Below are positions 8,741 to 17,019 of a stretch of 64,000 bases of DNA, one piece after another; the stretch's first letter is position 1, and every line of letters starts with the position of its first letter. Made by a program: the position numbers and the translations under genes. Where the stretch lies: assembly GCA_937995345.1 (NCBI GenBank), contig CALKKS010000013.1, positions 62,001 through 126,000 of the forward strand. The letters run 5' to 3'. Source of the stretch: an uncultured Collinsella sp. (GTDB lineage Bacteria; Actinomycetota; Coriobacteriia; Coriobacteriales; Coriobacteriaceae). A model generated the notes under the pieces. That model saw only the letters and a list, made by a program, of their open reading frames with translations, was not told the origin of the DNA and did no database searches.

Positions 8741-9736
8741 ATGAGTAACGATGACCGCTGTACCAAACCACAGGTAAAGCTATTCTTCTCGATATTCGAG
8801 GCTCATCATGACGGACGCCTATTTGTAGCTACGGAAAAATGGGATGAACGATGCGCCTACGCACTCATGAAAAAACAAATGATCGTTCGACTCTATAACC
8901 ACGTCTATGCCGACCCTGCATATTGGAATGACCTTGGCATAGAAGGTCGAATCTTTCAGCTGGCATCCGCCATTGCGATCATTGAACCGGATGCCGTGTT
9001 TTGCGGAGCAACAGCGGCACTGCTCTACGGCATCGGTTCTGCACACACGCTTCTCGACAAGGTGCAAGTGCTGTTGCCGCGTTCCACCAGACGCGATATG
9101 TACGAATTCGTTGAATACCGACGCTGGCGGCCAGGCGACGTATGGCAGCTCGGCCCGTTTACGTTAACGGATCCATATCGCACGGTGGTCGATATCGCCC
9201 GAACGGCCGCGTTTCGCTATGCGCTGGGTTATGTCGACGGGTTGGCTCGTGAGTACGGTGTCGAGCGTGAAGAACTGCGGGCATACGCACAAGCGAACTG
9301 CCGCGGACTGCACGGCATCGCGCGTGCGTTTGAGGTTTTTGAACACATGGATGGCAGATCGGATAACGGTGGAGAATCCGAAGCACGGGCGGCAATGATT
9401 CTGGCGGGAGTTGCCGCTCCCGAACTTCAGGTTGAAATCACTCGACCGGGAAACGCCGGCTATTATTTGGCAGATTACGGCTGGCAGATGCCAAACGGCT
9501 CTTGGATGCTGGCTGAGCTGCATGGACTAGGTAAGTTTGAGGACGACGCCCAAAATGATCCGGAACATACTGCAGCAAACACCTATCGGGCTGCCCTCAT
9601 GCGCGACGCGAACCTGCGTGCCATGGGCCACAACGTCATTCATTTCAAACTTTCAGACACCTACGATGTCGAAGCATTTGGCGCCATGTTGCGCGGCTAC
9701 GGTATACCAACCACAAAACCCTACGCAGACTCCTGA
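8741..9736 (+). CDS. AbiEi-like / DUF559 (Vsr-fold) domain protein
   Basis: 331-aa protein of a type often seen singly in Actinobacteria. The N-terminal part (about 1-80) looks like a winged-helix AbiEi-type antitoxin domain. The middle carries the AbiEi C-terminal style segment (TAALLYGIGSAHTLLDKVQV). The C-terminal third looks like a Vsr/DUF559 nuclease fold: ESEARAAMILA, LADYGW, then LAELHGLGKF and LRAMGHNVIHF, which could supply D...E-x-x-x-K active-site residues. Function is unproven; defence or stress roles are plausible next to a toxin-antitoxin pair. ATG 8741 is preferred over TTG 8729. GC content is lower than its neighbours, suggesting transfer. Confidence 0.6.
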   Translation: MSNDDRCTKPQVKLFFSIFEAHHDGRLFVATEKWDERCAYALMKKQMIVRLYNHVYADPAYWNDLGIEGRIFQLASAIAIIEPDAVFCGATAALLYGIGSAHTLLDKVQVLLPRSTRRDMYEFVEYRRWRPGDVWQLGPFTLTDPYRTVVDIARTAAFRYALGYVDGLAREYGVEREELRAYAQANCRGLHGIARAFEVFEHMDGRSDNGGESEARAAMILAGVAAPELQVEITRPGNAGYYLADYGWQMPNGSWMLAELHGLGKFEDDAQNDPEHTAANTYRAALMRDANLRAMGHNVIHFKLSDTYDVEAFGAMLRGYGIPTTKPYADS

Positions 9737-9797
9737 CCGGCTGCCCTCATCTTCTCGACAACAGAACCCAACATCGGCCCAACCAACTCGGCCTCAA

Positions 9798-9868
9798 TAA
9801 GTTGCGGTGAAATAGTTCCTGGATAACAGCTTTTGCGGCTAATCCAGGAACTATTTCACCGCAACTTA
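9798..9868. repeat. GTTGCGGTGAAATA hairpin repeat, copy 2
   Basis: Perfect 27-bp inverted repeat (9798-9824 and 9842-9868) with a 17-nt loop. It is placed 61 nt after the AbiEi-like gene and before the convergent tRNA operon. The stem contains TAGTTCCTGG, as in copies 1 and 4, rather than TAGGGACTG. Confidence 0.9.
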
Positions 9869-9905
9869 GGAGGGGATGTGGGGTCCCCGGCATGTATATG
9901 AAAAC

Positions 9906-9934
9906 GGCTCTGATTCCCAAAAGGAATCAGAGCC
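9906..9934 (-). terminator. Rho-independent terminator downstream of the tRNA operon
   Basis: GGCTCTGATTCC (9906-9917) and GGAATCAGAGCC (9923-9934) form a perfect 12-bp stem with a 5-nt loop, followed on the minus strand by GTTTTC. A degenerate second copy of the same hairpin lies at 10104-10137. Confidence 0.75.
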
Positions 9935-9948
9935 ATTCATCTATCTTG

Positions 9949-10151
9949 TGGAGCGGGCGACGGGAAGTCCAAGGATTTGCTTTGCAAATCCTTGTTTCGC
10001 TGCGGGCCTTCGGCCCTTGCGTGCTGCGCTGGAAAATGCTCACGCATTTTCTCAGCTCCGCACCCTGGCGGCTTCGATTCCCGTCGCCCGGCGCGTAAAC
10101 AAAAACGACTCTGATTCCCAGAAGGAAACAAAGCCGTTAAAACAATTCTTA
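9949..10151. mobile_element. tRNA-Gly 3'-end duplication and hairpin-rich scar
   Basis: The 18 bp at the 3' end of tRNA-Gly (TGGAGCGGGCGACGGGAA, 10152-10169) recurs in direct orientation at 9949-9966. A related 18 bp lies inverted at 10073-10090. Between them are three tight hairpins: AAGGATTTGC/GCAAATCCTT (9971-9993), GGGCC/GGCCC (10004-10015) and GAAAATGC/GCATTTTC (10032-10051). The direct duplication at a tRNA 3' end looks like an attachment-site scar or a small palindromic element. No gene is present inside it. Confidence 0.5.
10103..10138 (-). terminator. Degenerate terminator directly after tRNA-Gly
   Basis: An imperfect version of the 9906-9934 hairpin: GAATCAGAGTCGTTTTTG is seen on the minus strand with a mismatched partner arm. 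The tandem arrangement supports duplication of this segment. Confidence 0.5.
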
Positions 10152-10225
10152 TGGAGCGGGCGACGGGAATCGAACCCGCGTCATCAGCTTGGAAGGCTGG
10201 GGTTCTACCATTGAACTACGCCCGC
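10152..10225 (-). tRNA. tRNA-Gly (anticodon TCC)
   Basis: 74-nt cloverleaf on the minus strand: acceptor GCGGGCG (from 10225), D-loop AGTTCAATGGTAGA, anticodon stem/loop CAGCC-TTCCAAG-CTG with anticodon TCC, T-arm GGGTTCGATTCCC, and an encoded CCA at 10152-10154. It lies 6 nt downstream of tRNA-Pro. Confidence 0.96.
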
Positions 10226-10231
10226 AAGATA

Positions 10232-10308
10232 TGGTCGGGACGACAGGATTTGAACCTGCGACATCCTGCTCCCAAAGCAGGCGCGCTACCAAACTGCGCC
10301 ACGTCCCG
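10232..10308 (-). tRNA. tRNA-Pro (anticodon TGG)
   Basis: 77-nt cloverleaf on the minus strand: acceptor CGGGACG, anticodon stem/loop CCTGC-TTTGGGA-GCAGG with anticodon TGG, T-arm CAGGTTCAAATCCTG, encoded CCA at 10232-10234. First gene of a two-tRNA operon. Confidence 0.96.
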
Positions 10309-10359
10309 AAGGTGTTGAGCAGCTAAGGTCTAAACCTTGCGTGTCCCAAAGCGAAGGAA

Positions 10360-10388
10360 ATTATAGGGGAGACTCCCCGCCTGTGCAA
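10360..10388 (-). promoter_or_regulatory. Promoter of the tRNA-Pro/tRNA-Gly operon
   Basis: On the minus strand, TTGCAC (10388-10383), a 17-nt spacer and a perfect TATAAT (10365-10360) lie about 52 nt before tRNA-Pro. Confidence 0.8.
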
Positions 10389-10399
10389 GCGCAGAAACC

Positions 10400-11758
10400 C
10401 TAGCTCCTCGAATGTGCGACAAACTGGCTATGGGCCAGGCCGATCACAAACGCCACCACGGCGACCGGCGCCCATGCGGCACCGATATCTGCCAGGGGCA
10501 GCGCATCAAACGGCAGCAACTCGCCAGCAAAGAACGCATCGCGGACCGAGGTGATCACACTCTGCACGGCGACCACGCCGCCGACCCAGACCCACACCTG
10601 CGGATGCGCGTCGCAAAAACCGTGCACCAGGCCCATAAGCACTAGCACGATGGCCACAGGATACAAGGCGTTGAGCATGGGCACCGAGAACATAAGGATC
10701 ACGTCAAGGCCCACGTTGGAGAGCACACACGAAAACGCGGCGAACGCAAAGGCGAACATCGCAAACGGGCGGCGCATGGCTTCCTCAGAAGCCTCCGCTC
10801 CCCCTTCGACCACATACGTCTCGCAGAAGTAACGCGAGCAGCAGCTGATGAGGCCGATGCACACGTTCATGCATGCAAGGAAGAAGATCGCGAAGACCAC
10901 GACCGTGCCGGCCAAACCAAAGTGCATGGAGGCCGAGCGGGCCAGGATTGCGGCGCCGTTGGTGGCATCGGGCATCACGGTGCCGAGCTGCATACCGGCA
11001 AGGCCCAAGCCGCAGTAGATGATGGCCATGAGCACGCCGGCGATCACGCCGGAGCGCGAGATCTCGAATGCCACGCGCTTATCGTCGGTAACGCCCAGCT
11101 CGTGGATGGTCTCGGCGATGATGATGCCAAAGGCGAGCGACGCGAGCAGGTCCATGGTCTGGTAGCCGGTCAAAAAGCCCTGCACGGCAGCACCGGCATC
11201 ATAGGGAGCCTGCGGCGCGGCGGCGGGGCCCAGCGGCGAGACCATGGCGGCACCCACGACCAATACGATAAGGGCAATGAGCGCGGGGCCCGTAATGCGG
11301 CCGAGCACGCGTGTGATGACGCCCGGGCGCAGCGTGAGCGCAAACGCGACGACGAAGAAGCCGACGGCAAACACCAGGCGCGCCGTGCCGAGCGAGACGC
11401 CCTCGGGCAACAGCGGCACCAGCATCTCGAAGGCCGTGGAACTCGTACGCGGAATGGCCAGGCACGGGCCAATGGCCAGATACACCGCCGCGACAAAGAA
11501 CTCGCCAAACTTGGGGTGCACGCGGCCAGCAAGCTCGCGCGCCGTTCCGGCAAGCGCCACGGCGATAAAGCCCATGACGGGCAGGCCGATGGCGGCAATC
11601 AGAAAGCCGATCATGGCAAGCGGCGTGGCAGAACCTGCCTGCAGCGCCAGCAGCGGCGGAATGATGAGGTTACCGGCGCCAAAGAGCATCGAGAACAGCG
11701 CAATACCGACGGTAACGACATGGTCGGAACGCAGACCGCGCGGGGCGGATGAAGCCAT
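10400..11758 (-). CDS. brnQ: Branched-chain amino acid transporter (LIVCS family)
   Basis: 452-aa polytopic membrane protein with about 12 hydrophobic segments. It begins with the LIVCS-family signature FSMLFGAGNLIIPPLLALQA. It imports Leu/Ile/Val with Na+ or H+. ATG 11758 was chosen because AAAGGTG is placed correctly; an in-frame GTG two codons upstream is an alternative. It stands alone: a strong terminator separates it from the selenium run upstream and the tRNA operon promoter lies just downstream. Confidence 0.9.
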   Translation of the reverse strand: MASSAPRGLRSDHVVTVGIALFSMLFGAGNLIIPPLLALQAGSATPLAMIGFLIAAIGLPVMGFIAVALAGTARELAGRVHPKFGEFFVAAVYLAIGPCLAIPRTSSTAFEMLVPLLPEGVSLGTARLVFAVGFFVVAFALTLRPGVITRVLGRITGPALIALIVLVVGAAMVSPLGPAAAPQAPYDAGAAVQGFLTGYQTMDLLASLAFGIIIAETIHELGVTDDKRVAFEISRSGVIAGVLMAIIYCGLGLAGMQLGTVMPDATNGAAILARSASMHFGLAGTVVVFAIFFLACMNVCIGLISCCSRYFCETYVVEGGAEASEEAMRRPFAMFAFAFAAFSCVLSNVGLDVILMFSVPMLNALYPVAIVLVLMGLVHGFCDAHPQVWVWVGGVVAVQSVITSVRDAFFAGELLPFDALPLADIGAAWAPVAVVAFVIGLAHSQFVAHSRS

Positions 11759-11781
11759 AGGCACACCTTTCAGGTCGAAAC

Positions 11782-11811
11782 AAAAACGGGACGGGCAAAA
11801 GACCCGTCCCG
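11782..11811 (-). terminator. Rho-independent terminator ending the selenium gene run
   Basis: CGGGACGGG (11787-11795) and CCCGTCCCG (11803-11811) form a 9-bp stem with a 7-nt loop. It is followed on the minus strand by TTTTT, 15 nt after the cysteine desulfurase-like stop. Confidence 0.85.
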
Positions 11812-11825
11812 CAAGTATATACGCT

Positions 11826-12965
11826 TTAGCTGGCTAAATCGCGCAAAGCGTCAATCGCGGTGTCGACTTCCTCGGTCGTGTTGAAATACCCAAACGAGAA
11901 GCGAACGACACCCTGGCGCTCGGTACCTAACGCGCGGTGCATGAGCGGAGCACAATGGGCGCCGGGGCGCGTCGCAATCCCCCACCCTTGCATGAGCGCG
12001 TCCGAGATCTCGGCCGAATCGATATCGCCCACGTTGAGCGACACAATCGCAGAGCGCGTCGGCTGGTCAAAGGCACCGTAGAGCTTAATCCCCGGAATCT
12101 CGCGCACACCGGCAAGGAAGCGATCAGCGAGCGCACGCTCGTGGGCAGCAATCGCCTCGACCCCACCCTGGGCCTCGATAAAGTCGAGGCCGGCAGAAAG
12201 GCCAGCGATACCGTGACCGTTGAGCGTGCCCGCCTCCAGGCGCGTGGGCCACTCAAGCGGCTGCAGCGGATCAAAGCTGTGCACGCCCGTACCGCCCATG
12301 GCCCAGGGGGCCACGTCAATGCCCTCCGCCACGGCCAGGCCGCCGGTCCCCTGCGGACCCATGAGCCCCTTGTGGCCGGTAAAGCACACCACGTCGAGCC
12401 CCATGGCCTGCATATCTATATGCGCCGTGCCGGCAGACTGCGAGGCATCGACGATCACGAGCGCACCGGCCGCATGGGCCATGGCGGCCACGCGCGCAAT
12501 GTCGACCGCGTTGCCGGTCACATTGGAGGCGTGCGTCACCACGACGGCACGCGTGTCAGGCGTCACCAGCTGCTCGAGCTCGTCGTAGTCGAGCGCGCCG
12601 TTCGCATCGCAACCCGCATGCTCAACCGTCACACCCTGCTCCGTCGCCAAGCGATTGAGCGGACGCAGCACGGAGTTGTGCTCGAGCACCGTCGTGACCA
12701 CACGGTCGCCGGGGCGCACCACACCGTTAATGGCCGTGTTGAGCGCCGCCGTCGAGTTAGGCGTAAAGCACACATGATCAGCCCGCTGGCAGCCCAACAG
12801 GCGCGCAAGCTTAGCGCGGCAGCCGTGGATGGTACGCGCCGCGTCGAGCGCGCCCGACGTCGCGCCGCGTCCGGCATTGCCGAGCGAGCACATCGCCTGC
12901 GCCACGGCATCGATCACCGCCTGCGGCTTGTGCATGGTCGTCGCCGCGTTATCCAGATAGATCAT
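11826..12965 (-). CDS. Cysteine desulfurase / selenocysteine lyase-like class V aminotransferase
   Basis: 379-aa PLP enzyme of the NifS/SufS/CsdB group. Visible features are YLDNAATT at the N terminus, the PLP lysine in FTGHKGLMGPQGTG (Lys199) and the persulfide-forming Cys in RPGAHCAPL, a SufS-type context. It should release S or Se from cysteine or selenocysteine as a bound persulfide/selenide. ATG 12965 has GGGAGG upstream and overlaps the DUF3343 stop by 4 nt, so the two are coupled. Position in a selD-yedF-DUF3343 run argues for selenium donation rather than Fe-S assembly. Confidence 0.88.
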   Translation of the reverse strand: MIYLDNAATTMHKPQAVIDAVAQAMCSLGNAGRGATSGALDAARTIHGCRAKLARLLGCQRADHVCFTPNSTAALNTAINGVVRPGDRVVTTVLEHNSVLRPLNRLATEQGVTVEHAGCDANGALDYDELEQLVTPDTRAVVVTHASNVTGNAVDIARVAAMAHAAGALVIVDASQSAGTAHIDMQAMGLDVVCFTGHKGLMGPQGTGGLAVAEGIDVAPWAMGGTGVHSFDPLQPLEWPTRLEAGTLNGHGIAGLSAGLDFIEAQGGVEAIAAHERALADRFLAGVREIPGIKLYGAFDQPTRSAIVSLNVGDIDSAEISDALMQGWGIATRPGAHCAPLMHRALGTERQGVVRFSFGYFNTTEEVDTAIDALRDLAS

Positions 12966-13213
12966 CGCACGACCTCCCACATGTCGATCACCGTAAAGCC
13001 CTCGGTGGGAACGCCCGCCGCGGCAAGCTCGCCGCGCAGCAGGTTCTCATCCGAAGGCAGTGCCTTCCACGCCAAGCCGCATCCGGCAGCGACCTCCCCG
13101 GGCACGGGAATCGTGCGCCCGGGAAGGCCGCGCTCGATGCATAGGGACTCGCACCCCATGGCGGCCGCCGTGGTGGGAAACGTGATGACAAGCGCCGGGC
13201 GCTTCTCCCTCAT
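12962..13213 (-). CDS. DUF3343 putative Se/S carrier protein
   Basis: 83-aa protein with the DUF3343 opening pattern (PALVITFPTTAAAMGCE) and a central PVPGEVAAGCGLAWK carrying a conserved Cys. Pfam names this family a putative Se/S carrier. Its place between yedF and a cysteine desulfurase-like gene suggests it shuttles selenium or sulfur as a Cys-bound persulfide or perselenide. Start ATG 13213 follows GGAG. It is short but clearly real because of its overlap with the next gene and the family match. Confidence 0.82.
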   Translation of the reverse strand: MREKRPALVITFPTTAAAMGCESLCIERGLPGRTIPVPGEVAAGCGLAWKALPSDENLLRGELAAAGVPTEGFTVIDMWEVVR

Positions 13214-13232
13214 GGCAACTCCAACCAATACG

Positions 13233-13859
13233 CTACGGGCGCACAACGCGCACGGCCTGCTCCATCTTCTCCACGATCACGTACATGTTGGTGACCTCGC
13301 CCACCGCGAGCTGGTCCTTAATGCCATAGTGATCGAGGCAGGTACCGCAAGTAAGGATCTCAACACCCTGCTCGGCCAGCCCCTTAAGGTCGTCGAGCAC
13401 CGGCGAGCCCTCGACGGTGAGCTTGGCGCCGCCGTTGTAGAACAGCATGGTCGCGGGCAGTTCCTCCTGCTGCGTCACGGCAAAGATGAACGCCTTCATG
13501 AGCTTGTGGCCCAGCTCGTCGTCACCGCGGCCCATACAGTCGGTGTAGACGGAGATGACCAGCTTCCCCTTGCCGGCGCTGGCGTCGCAGAAGGCGGCGC
13601 CGTCCTGCTCGGGGTCCGCCACTGCCACGGCGCCAGCGGTCGCCACGGTCACGTGCCACTCGGAATCCGAGATCTTCTCAACCGAGGCCGTACAGCCCTT
13701 CTCCTGCGCCATCTTGGAGATATTCTTGACGGCGGTCTCGTTATCGACCGAGGTCACGACGGCACCCTCGCCATCGAGCTGTTTCAGGGCCTTGAGCGTC
13801 TTGACGACGGGCAGCGGGCAGGCATCGCCCATGGCATTGACTTCAATCTTGGTAGACAT
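13233..13859 (-). CDS. yedF: Selenium metabolism protein YedF (TusA + DsrE-like)
   Basis: 208-aa two-domain protein. The N-terminal SirA/TusA-like domain (about 1-75) has the signature Cys in MGDACPLPVVKT. The C-terminal DsrE-like half (about 100-208) has FYNGGAKLT and the Cys pair ILTCGTCLDHYG. This fusion is the TIGR03527 family, which co-occurs with selD. It probably relays Se/S between the desulfurase and SelD. ATG 13859 is preceded by AAAGGAAA. It lies 56 nt after selD. Confidence 0.88.
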   Translation of the reverse strand: MSTKIEVNAMGDACPLPVVKTLKALKQLDGEGAVVTSVDNETAVKNISKMAQEKGCTASVEKISDSEWHVTVATAGAVAVADPEQDGAAFCDASAGKGKLVISVYTDCMGRGDDELGHKLMKAFIFAVTQQEELPATMLFYNGGAKLTVEGSPVLDDLKGLAEQGVEILTCGTCLDHYGIKDQLAVGEVTNMYVIVEKMEQAVRVVRP

Positions 13860-13915
13860 AGTTTTCCTTTCGAGTTCATCGTTCTAAAACAGTACATAGT
13901 TCAATAAACGCGCCG

Positions 13916-14965
13916 CTAACGAACAACGCGAACGGCGGGACCGCCCGGCTCTGCCTCGCATACGCGACCGACAACGGCGGCGATGCGACCCTCGGCATGC
14001 AGGCGGCGCGCAAGCTCATCCACATCGGCGGCAGGCGCTGCGATGAGCAGGCCACCCGAGGTCTGCGGATCGTACAGCGCATCCAGCATGCCCGGCTCCA
14101 GGTCGTCATCGGCCGCCACGCGCGGACCAAAGAAGTCCTGGTTGCGGTAGGCGCCGGCGGGGATAATGCCCAGGCGCGCCATGTCGAGCACCTGGTCAAA
14201 GAGCGGCACCGCCCCAGACGCAAGCTCAATCTGCACGCCCGAACCCTCAGCCATCTCGCACGCATGCCCGATCAGGCCAAAGCCCGTAACGTCGGTACAG
14301 CCGTGAAGCTCGAGCCCCTCGGCAAGGCGAATCGGTGCTTCGTTGAGGGTGCGCATCGAGTCAAACATCGCTGCGGCCTCATCCTGCTCGGTGAGCTCGC
14401 CCTTAATGGCCGTAGTGATGATGCCAGAACCGACCGCCTTGGTCAGCAACAGAGCATCGCCCACGCGCGCGCCGCTGTTGGCGAGCATGCGATCGAGCGG
14501 GACAAAACCGCTCACGGACAGGCCGTACTTGGGCTCATCGTCATTGATGGTGTGGCCGCCCGCGATGGTGCAGCCGGCCTCAACGCACTTGTCGGCGCCG
14601 CCCGCCAAAATCTGCCCCGCAACCTCAACGCCCAGGCAGCTGGGAATGCACAGCAGGTTCATGGCGTGGCTCGGCGTACCGCCCATGGCGTAGATGTCCG
14701 ACAGCGAGTTGGCTGCCGCGATCTGGCCAAACAGGAACGGGTCGTCGACCATCGGCGGAAAGAAGTCGATGGACTGAACGAGTCCCAGGTTTTCGCCAAC
14801 ACGAAAGACGCTCGCATCGTCGGAGGTATCGAACCCCACGAGCAAGTTGTCGTTGGGCACATTTGGTAAGTCACCCAGGACCTGGGCGAGGACTCCAGGA
14901 GCCAACTTAGCGGCTCAACCGCTCGCGGCGGTCATAGACGTGAGCCTAATCGTGTCCTCTGCCAT
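13916..14965 (-). CDS. selD: Selenide, water dikinase (selenophosphate synthase), Sec-containing
   Basis: Makes selenophosphate from selenide and ATP, the Se donor for Sec-tRNA. Read from ATG 14965 (AAAGGAGG upstream) it is 349 aa with an in-frame TGA at 14915-14917 as codon 17, giving SGUAAKLAPG. E. coli SelD has the catalytic Cys17 and Lys20 in exactly these places, so the UGA is almost surely selenocysteine. Other family features are LLVGFDTSDDASVF, IAAANSLSDIYAMGG, TDVTGFGLIGHACEM and DPQTSGGLL. Callers that stop at UGA will wrongly start at TTG 14905. The start lies inside the end of the upstream glycosyltransferase frame. Confidence 0.95.
14874..14917 (-). promoter_or_regulatory. Sec UGA codon of selD with candidate SECIS
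   Basis: UGA at 14917-14915. The clearest hairpin downstream is CCCAG (14886-14882) / CTGGG (14878-14874) closing on GTC. It begins 28 nt after the UGA, which is rather far for a canonical SECIS. The Sec call rests on the protein alignment; the hairpin assignment is tentative. Confidence 0.55.
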
Positions 14966-16190
14966 CGATACCTCCTTTCAAGTTTGATAACTGCTCCAGT
15001 ATACGCGCCCAGCAGGCATCCCACGAAACCGCAGACGGATCAAAGGACGAGATGGGTTCCGCGAGCGACCGAGCCACGGCATCTGCCAGCGCATGCTCAA
15101 ACCGCGGACAATCGAGCACATCGGGCGTATCGACATCCGTCATACGCGGCGGCGTCACCCACGTCACGGGCGCGCCGGGCAAGGTAGCCTCGATCCACGG
15201 TCGCACGCCGGGCAGATCGGTCATGACGACCTTGCATCCGCAGGCCATCGCCTCGATCGGCACCAGCGGTAGGCCCTCGTAAAAGGACGGCAGCACAAAC
15301 ACCTCGGCCTCGCGATAAGCGCGCACCAGCTAATCGCGACTCAGACGACCGGCGAGCTCCACCGGCACGGGGGAATCCCGGGCGGCCCGAGCGATGCGCT
15401 CATACTCATCCGTATCGCCATGGCCTCCCACCAGCAAAAGCCGACTCGGGCGCACCTTGTACGCCGCATCAGAGTCCTCGCCAAAGCTCCCCATCGCGTG
15501 CACCAGCGATTCGACGCCCTTCTTAACGCACACCTTACCCACAAAGACGAGCGACCCAGGAACCTTTGCCGTCTGCGCATCACGGCAAAACACCCGGTGG
15601 TCATAGCCCGTTCCAATCACGTGGATACGCGACGGGTCAACGCCATAGACGCGCTCAATCTCCTCTGCCTGCTCGGCATGAAGCGAAAAGACGGCATCGA
15701 GGCAGCGGACCGCCGCGACAATACGATCATGGGCGAGTCCATGGGTCAGCATCTGCCGAATATCGGTCGAATGGCACACGCCGCACACGGGAATCCCCCG
15801 CACGCGCTCGCGCACCAGGGCGCACAGCAAGTACAAGTGGTGGCAGATGATGGCATCGGACTTGAAGGCGGCGACGGCATGGTCGATTGCCGTGCCAAAG
15901 GTCTGCTCGAAGGCTGCCGCCATCGCAGGCGTCAGATCGCGGTAGCGTGTCGAGGGATAGGGCATCACGTCCGACATGCCGCAGATGCGAAACGGCAGCT
16001 CGGGCGTCTCGAACGGCACGGTGAACACGCGCGCGGCGGGGTCGAGCTCCCCTTGCGTGTCCCCGGGCGCAGCACCGCACAGCACCGCCGCCTCGTGGCC
16101 CGCAGCAATTTGCGAGGCCACCAGTGCAGCGAGATATGTGCCGCTTCCCGTGCTATCGGGCTTTTGGGCCGAGATGTTGAGGATGCGCAA
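14946..16190 (-). pseudogene. Glycosyltransferase family 4-like, interrupted by an in-frame TAG
   Basis: Reads as one GT-B glycosyltransferase (415 codons) except for a TAG at 15330-15332. The N-terminal part runs from LRILNISAQKPDSTGSGTYL to AGRLSRD. After the stop the frame continues with LVRAYREAEVFVLPSFYEGL and IEAMACG, the donor-sugar binding motif. A single C-to-T change from CAG (Gln) would explain the TAG. TTG 16190 with GGGGGCAGG upstream is the likely start. It is either a recent nonsense mutation, a suppressed stop or a sequencing error. Its function inside a selenium/dehydratase run is unclear. Confidence 0.75.
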
Positions 16191-16203
16191 CGGACCTGCC
16201 CCC

Positions 16204-16968
16204 TTACGCGAGTGCCTGCGCGCGAATCGCCGCGCCGATGGCGCCGGCAAAACGAGCTTCGGGCGAGGTGGTCACCGGCGAGCCCAGCAGCACTCCCAGC
16301 CGCTCCACAACGTAAGCGTTCTCGCACAGGCCGCCGGTCAGGTAATACGGGGCACCCGCTGCCTGCCCGGCCATAGTCGCCACGCGCGACACGACGCTTT
16401 CGATCACACCGCGCGCGATGTTCTCGCGCGGCTCACCGCGACCGATCAGGCTAATGACCTCGCTTTCGGCAAACACCGTACACATGCTGCTGATCTTGGT
16501 TGGCTCACCGGAGCGGGCGAGGTCGACCATCTGCTGCTGAGAAATGCCCAGGCGGTCGGCCATGATCTCCAAAAAGCGCCCCGTACCGGCAGCGCACTTG
16601 TCGTTCATGGCAAACTTGGCCACGCGGCCGCCTTTAAGTTGGATGACCTTGGTGTCCTGGCCGCCCACGTCGATCACGGTGCCGTGGTCCCCAAAGAGCG
16701 CCACGGCACCGGTGCCGTGGCAGGTAATCTCGGTTACAACCTTGTGCGCATAGGGCACGGCAACGCGGCCGTAGCCGGTCGCGACCACACGCACGTCGTC
16801 GGCCGCCACGTCGTAGCCGGCCGAAGCAAGCTCTGCGTGCAGGCGCTCGGCCGCATCAACCGACGAATACCCCGTCGGCATCACGCAGGTCCACGCGATG
16901 GCATCATCCGCCTCCACCACTGCGGCCTTCGCTGCCGTCGAGCCTATGTCGATACCAATGCCAACCAC
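16204..16968 (-). CDS. Activator of 2-hydroxyacyl-CoA dehydratase-type enzyme (HgdC-like)
   Basis: 254-aa ASKHA-fold ATPase ('archerase'). It binds one [4Fe-4S] between two subunits and injects a low-potential electron into its partner using ATP. Visible are GIGIDIGSTAAKAAVV (phosphate 1), IDVGGQDTKVIQLKGG, the cluster Cys in NDKCAAGTGRFLE and the second Cys in ISSMCTVFAESEVIS. GTG 16968 follows AAGGAGG by 5 nt and is the best start. It lies downstream of the two dehydratase-family genes, and its partner is almost surely one or both of them. Confidence 0.9.
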   Translation of the reverse strand: MVGIGIDIGSTAAKAAVVEADDAIAWTCVMPTGYSSVDAAERLHAELASAGYDVAADDVRVVATGYGRVAVPYAHKVVTEITCHGTGAVALFGDHGTVIDVGGQDTKVIQLKGGRVAKFAMNDKCAAGTGRFLEIMADRLGISQQQMVDLARSGEPTKISSMCTVFAESEVISLIGRGEPRENIARGVIESVVSRVATMAGQAAGAPYYLTGGLCENAYVVERLGVLLGSPVTTSPEARFAGAIGAAIRAQALA

Positions 16969-16983
16969 GGCATCCTCCTTCAC

Positions 16984-17014
16984 ATGCGGCAAAGGGACTG
17001 TCCCTATGCCGCAT
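16984..17014. repeat. AAAGGGACtGTCCC-core inverted repeat
   Basis: ATGCGGCAAAGGGAC (16984-16998) and GTCCCTATGCCGCAT (17000-17014) are complementary except for one position, around a single T. It sits between the dehydratase stop and the activator RBS. The hairpin at 28825-28855 has the same AAAGGGAC/GTCCC core with different flanks. Confidence 0.7.
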
Positions 17015-17019
17015 TCGTC

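Noticed and set aside
9876..10214. Short plus-strand frames across the tRNA-Gly region
   Set aside because: They run through a tRNA gene, terminators and a hairpin block; the reading frames are incidental.
15330..15332. Recoding of the glycosyltransferase TAG as an amino acid
   Set aside because: UAG is not the Sec codon, no downstream SECIS-like loop is seen, and pyrrolysine use is not expected in this group. A nonsense mutation is simpler.
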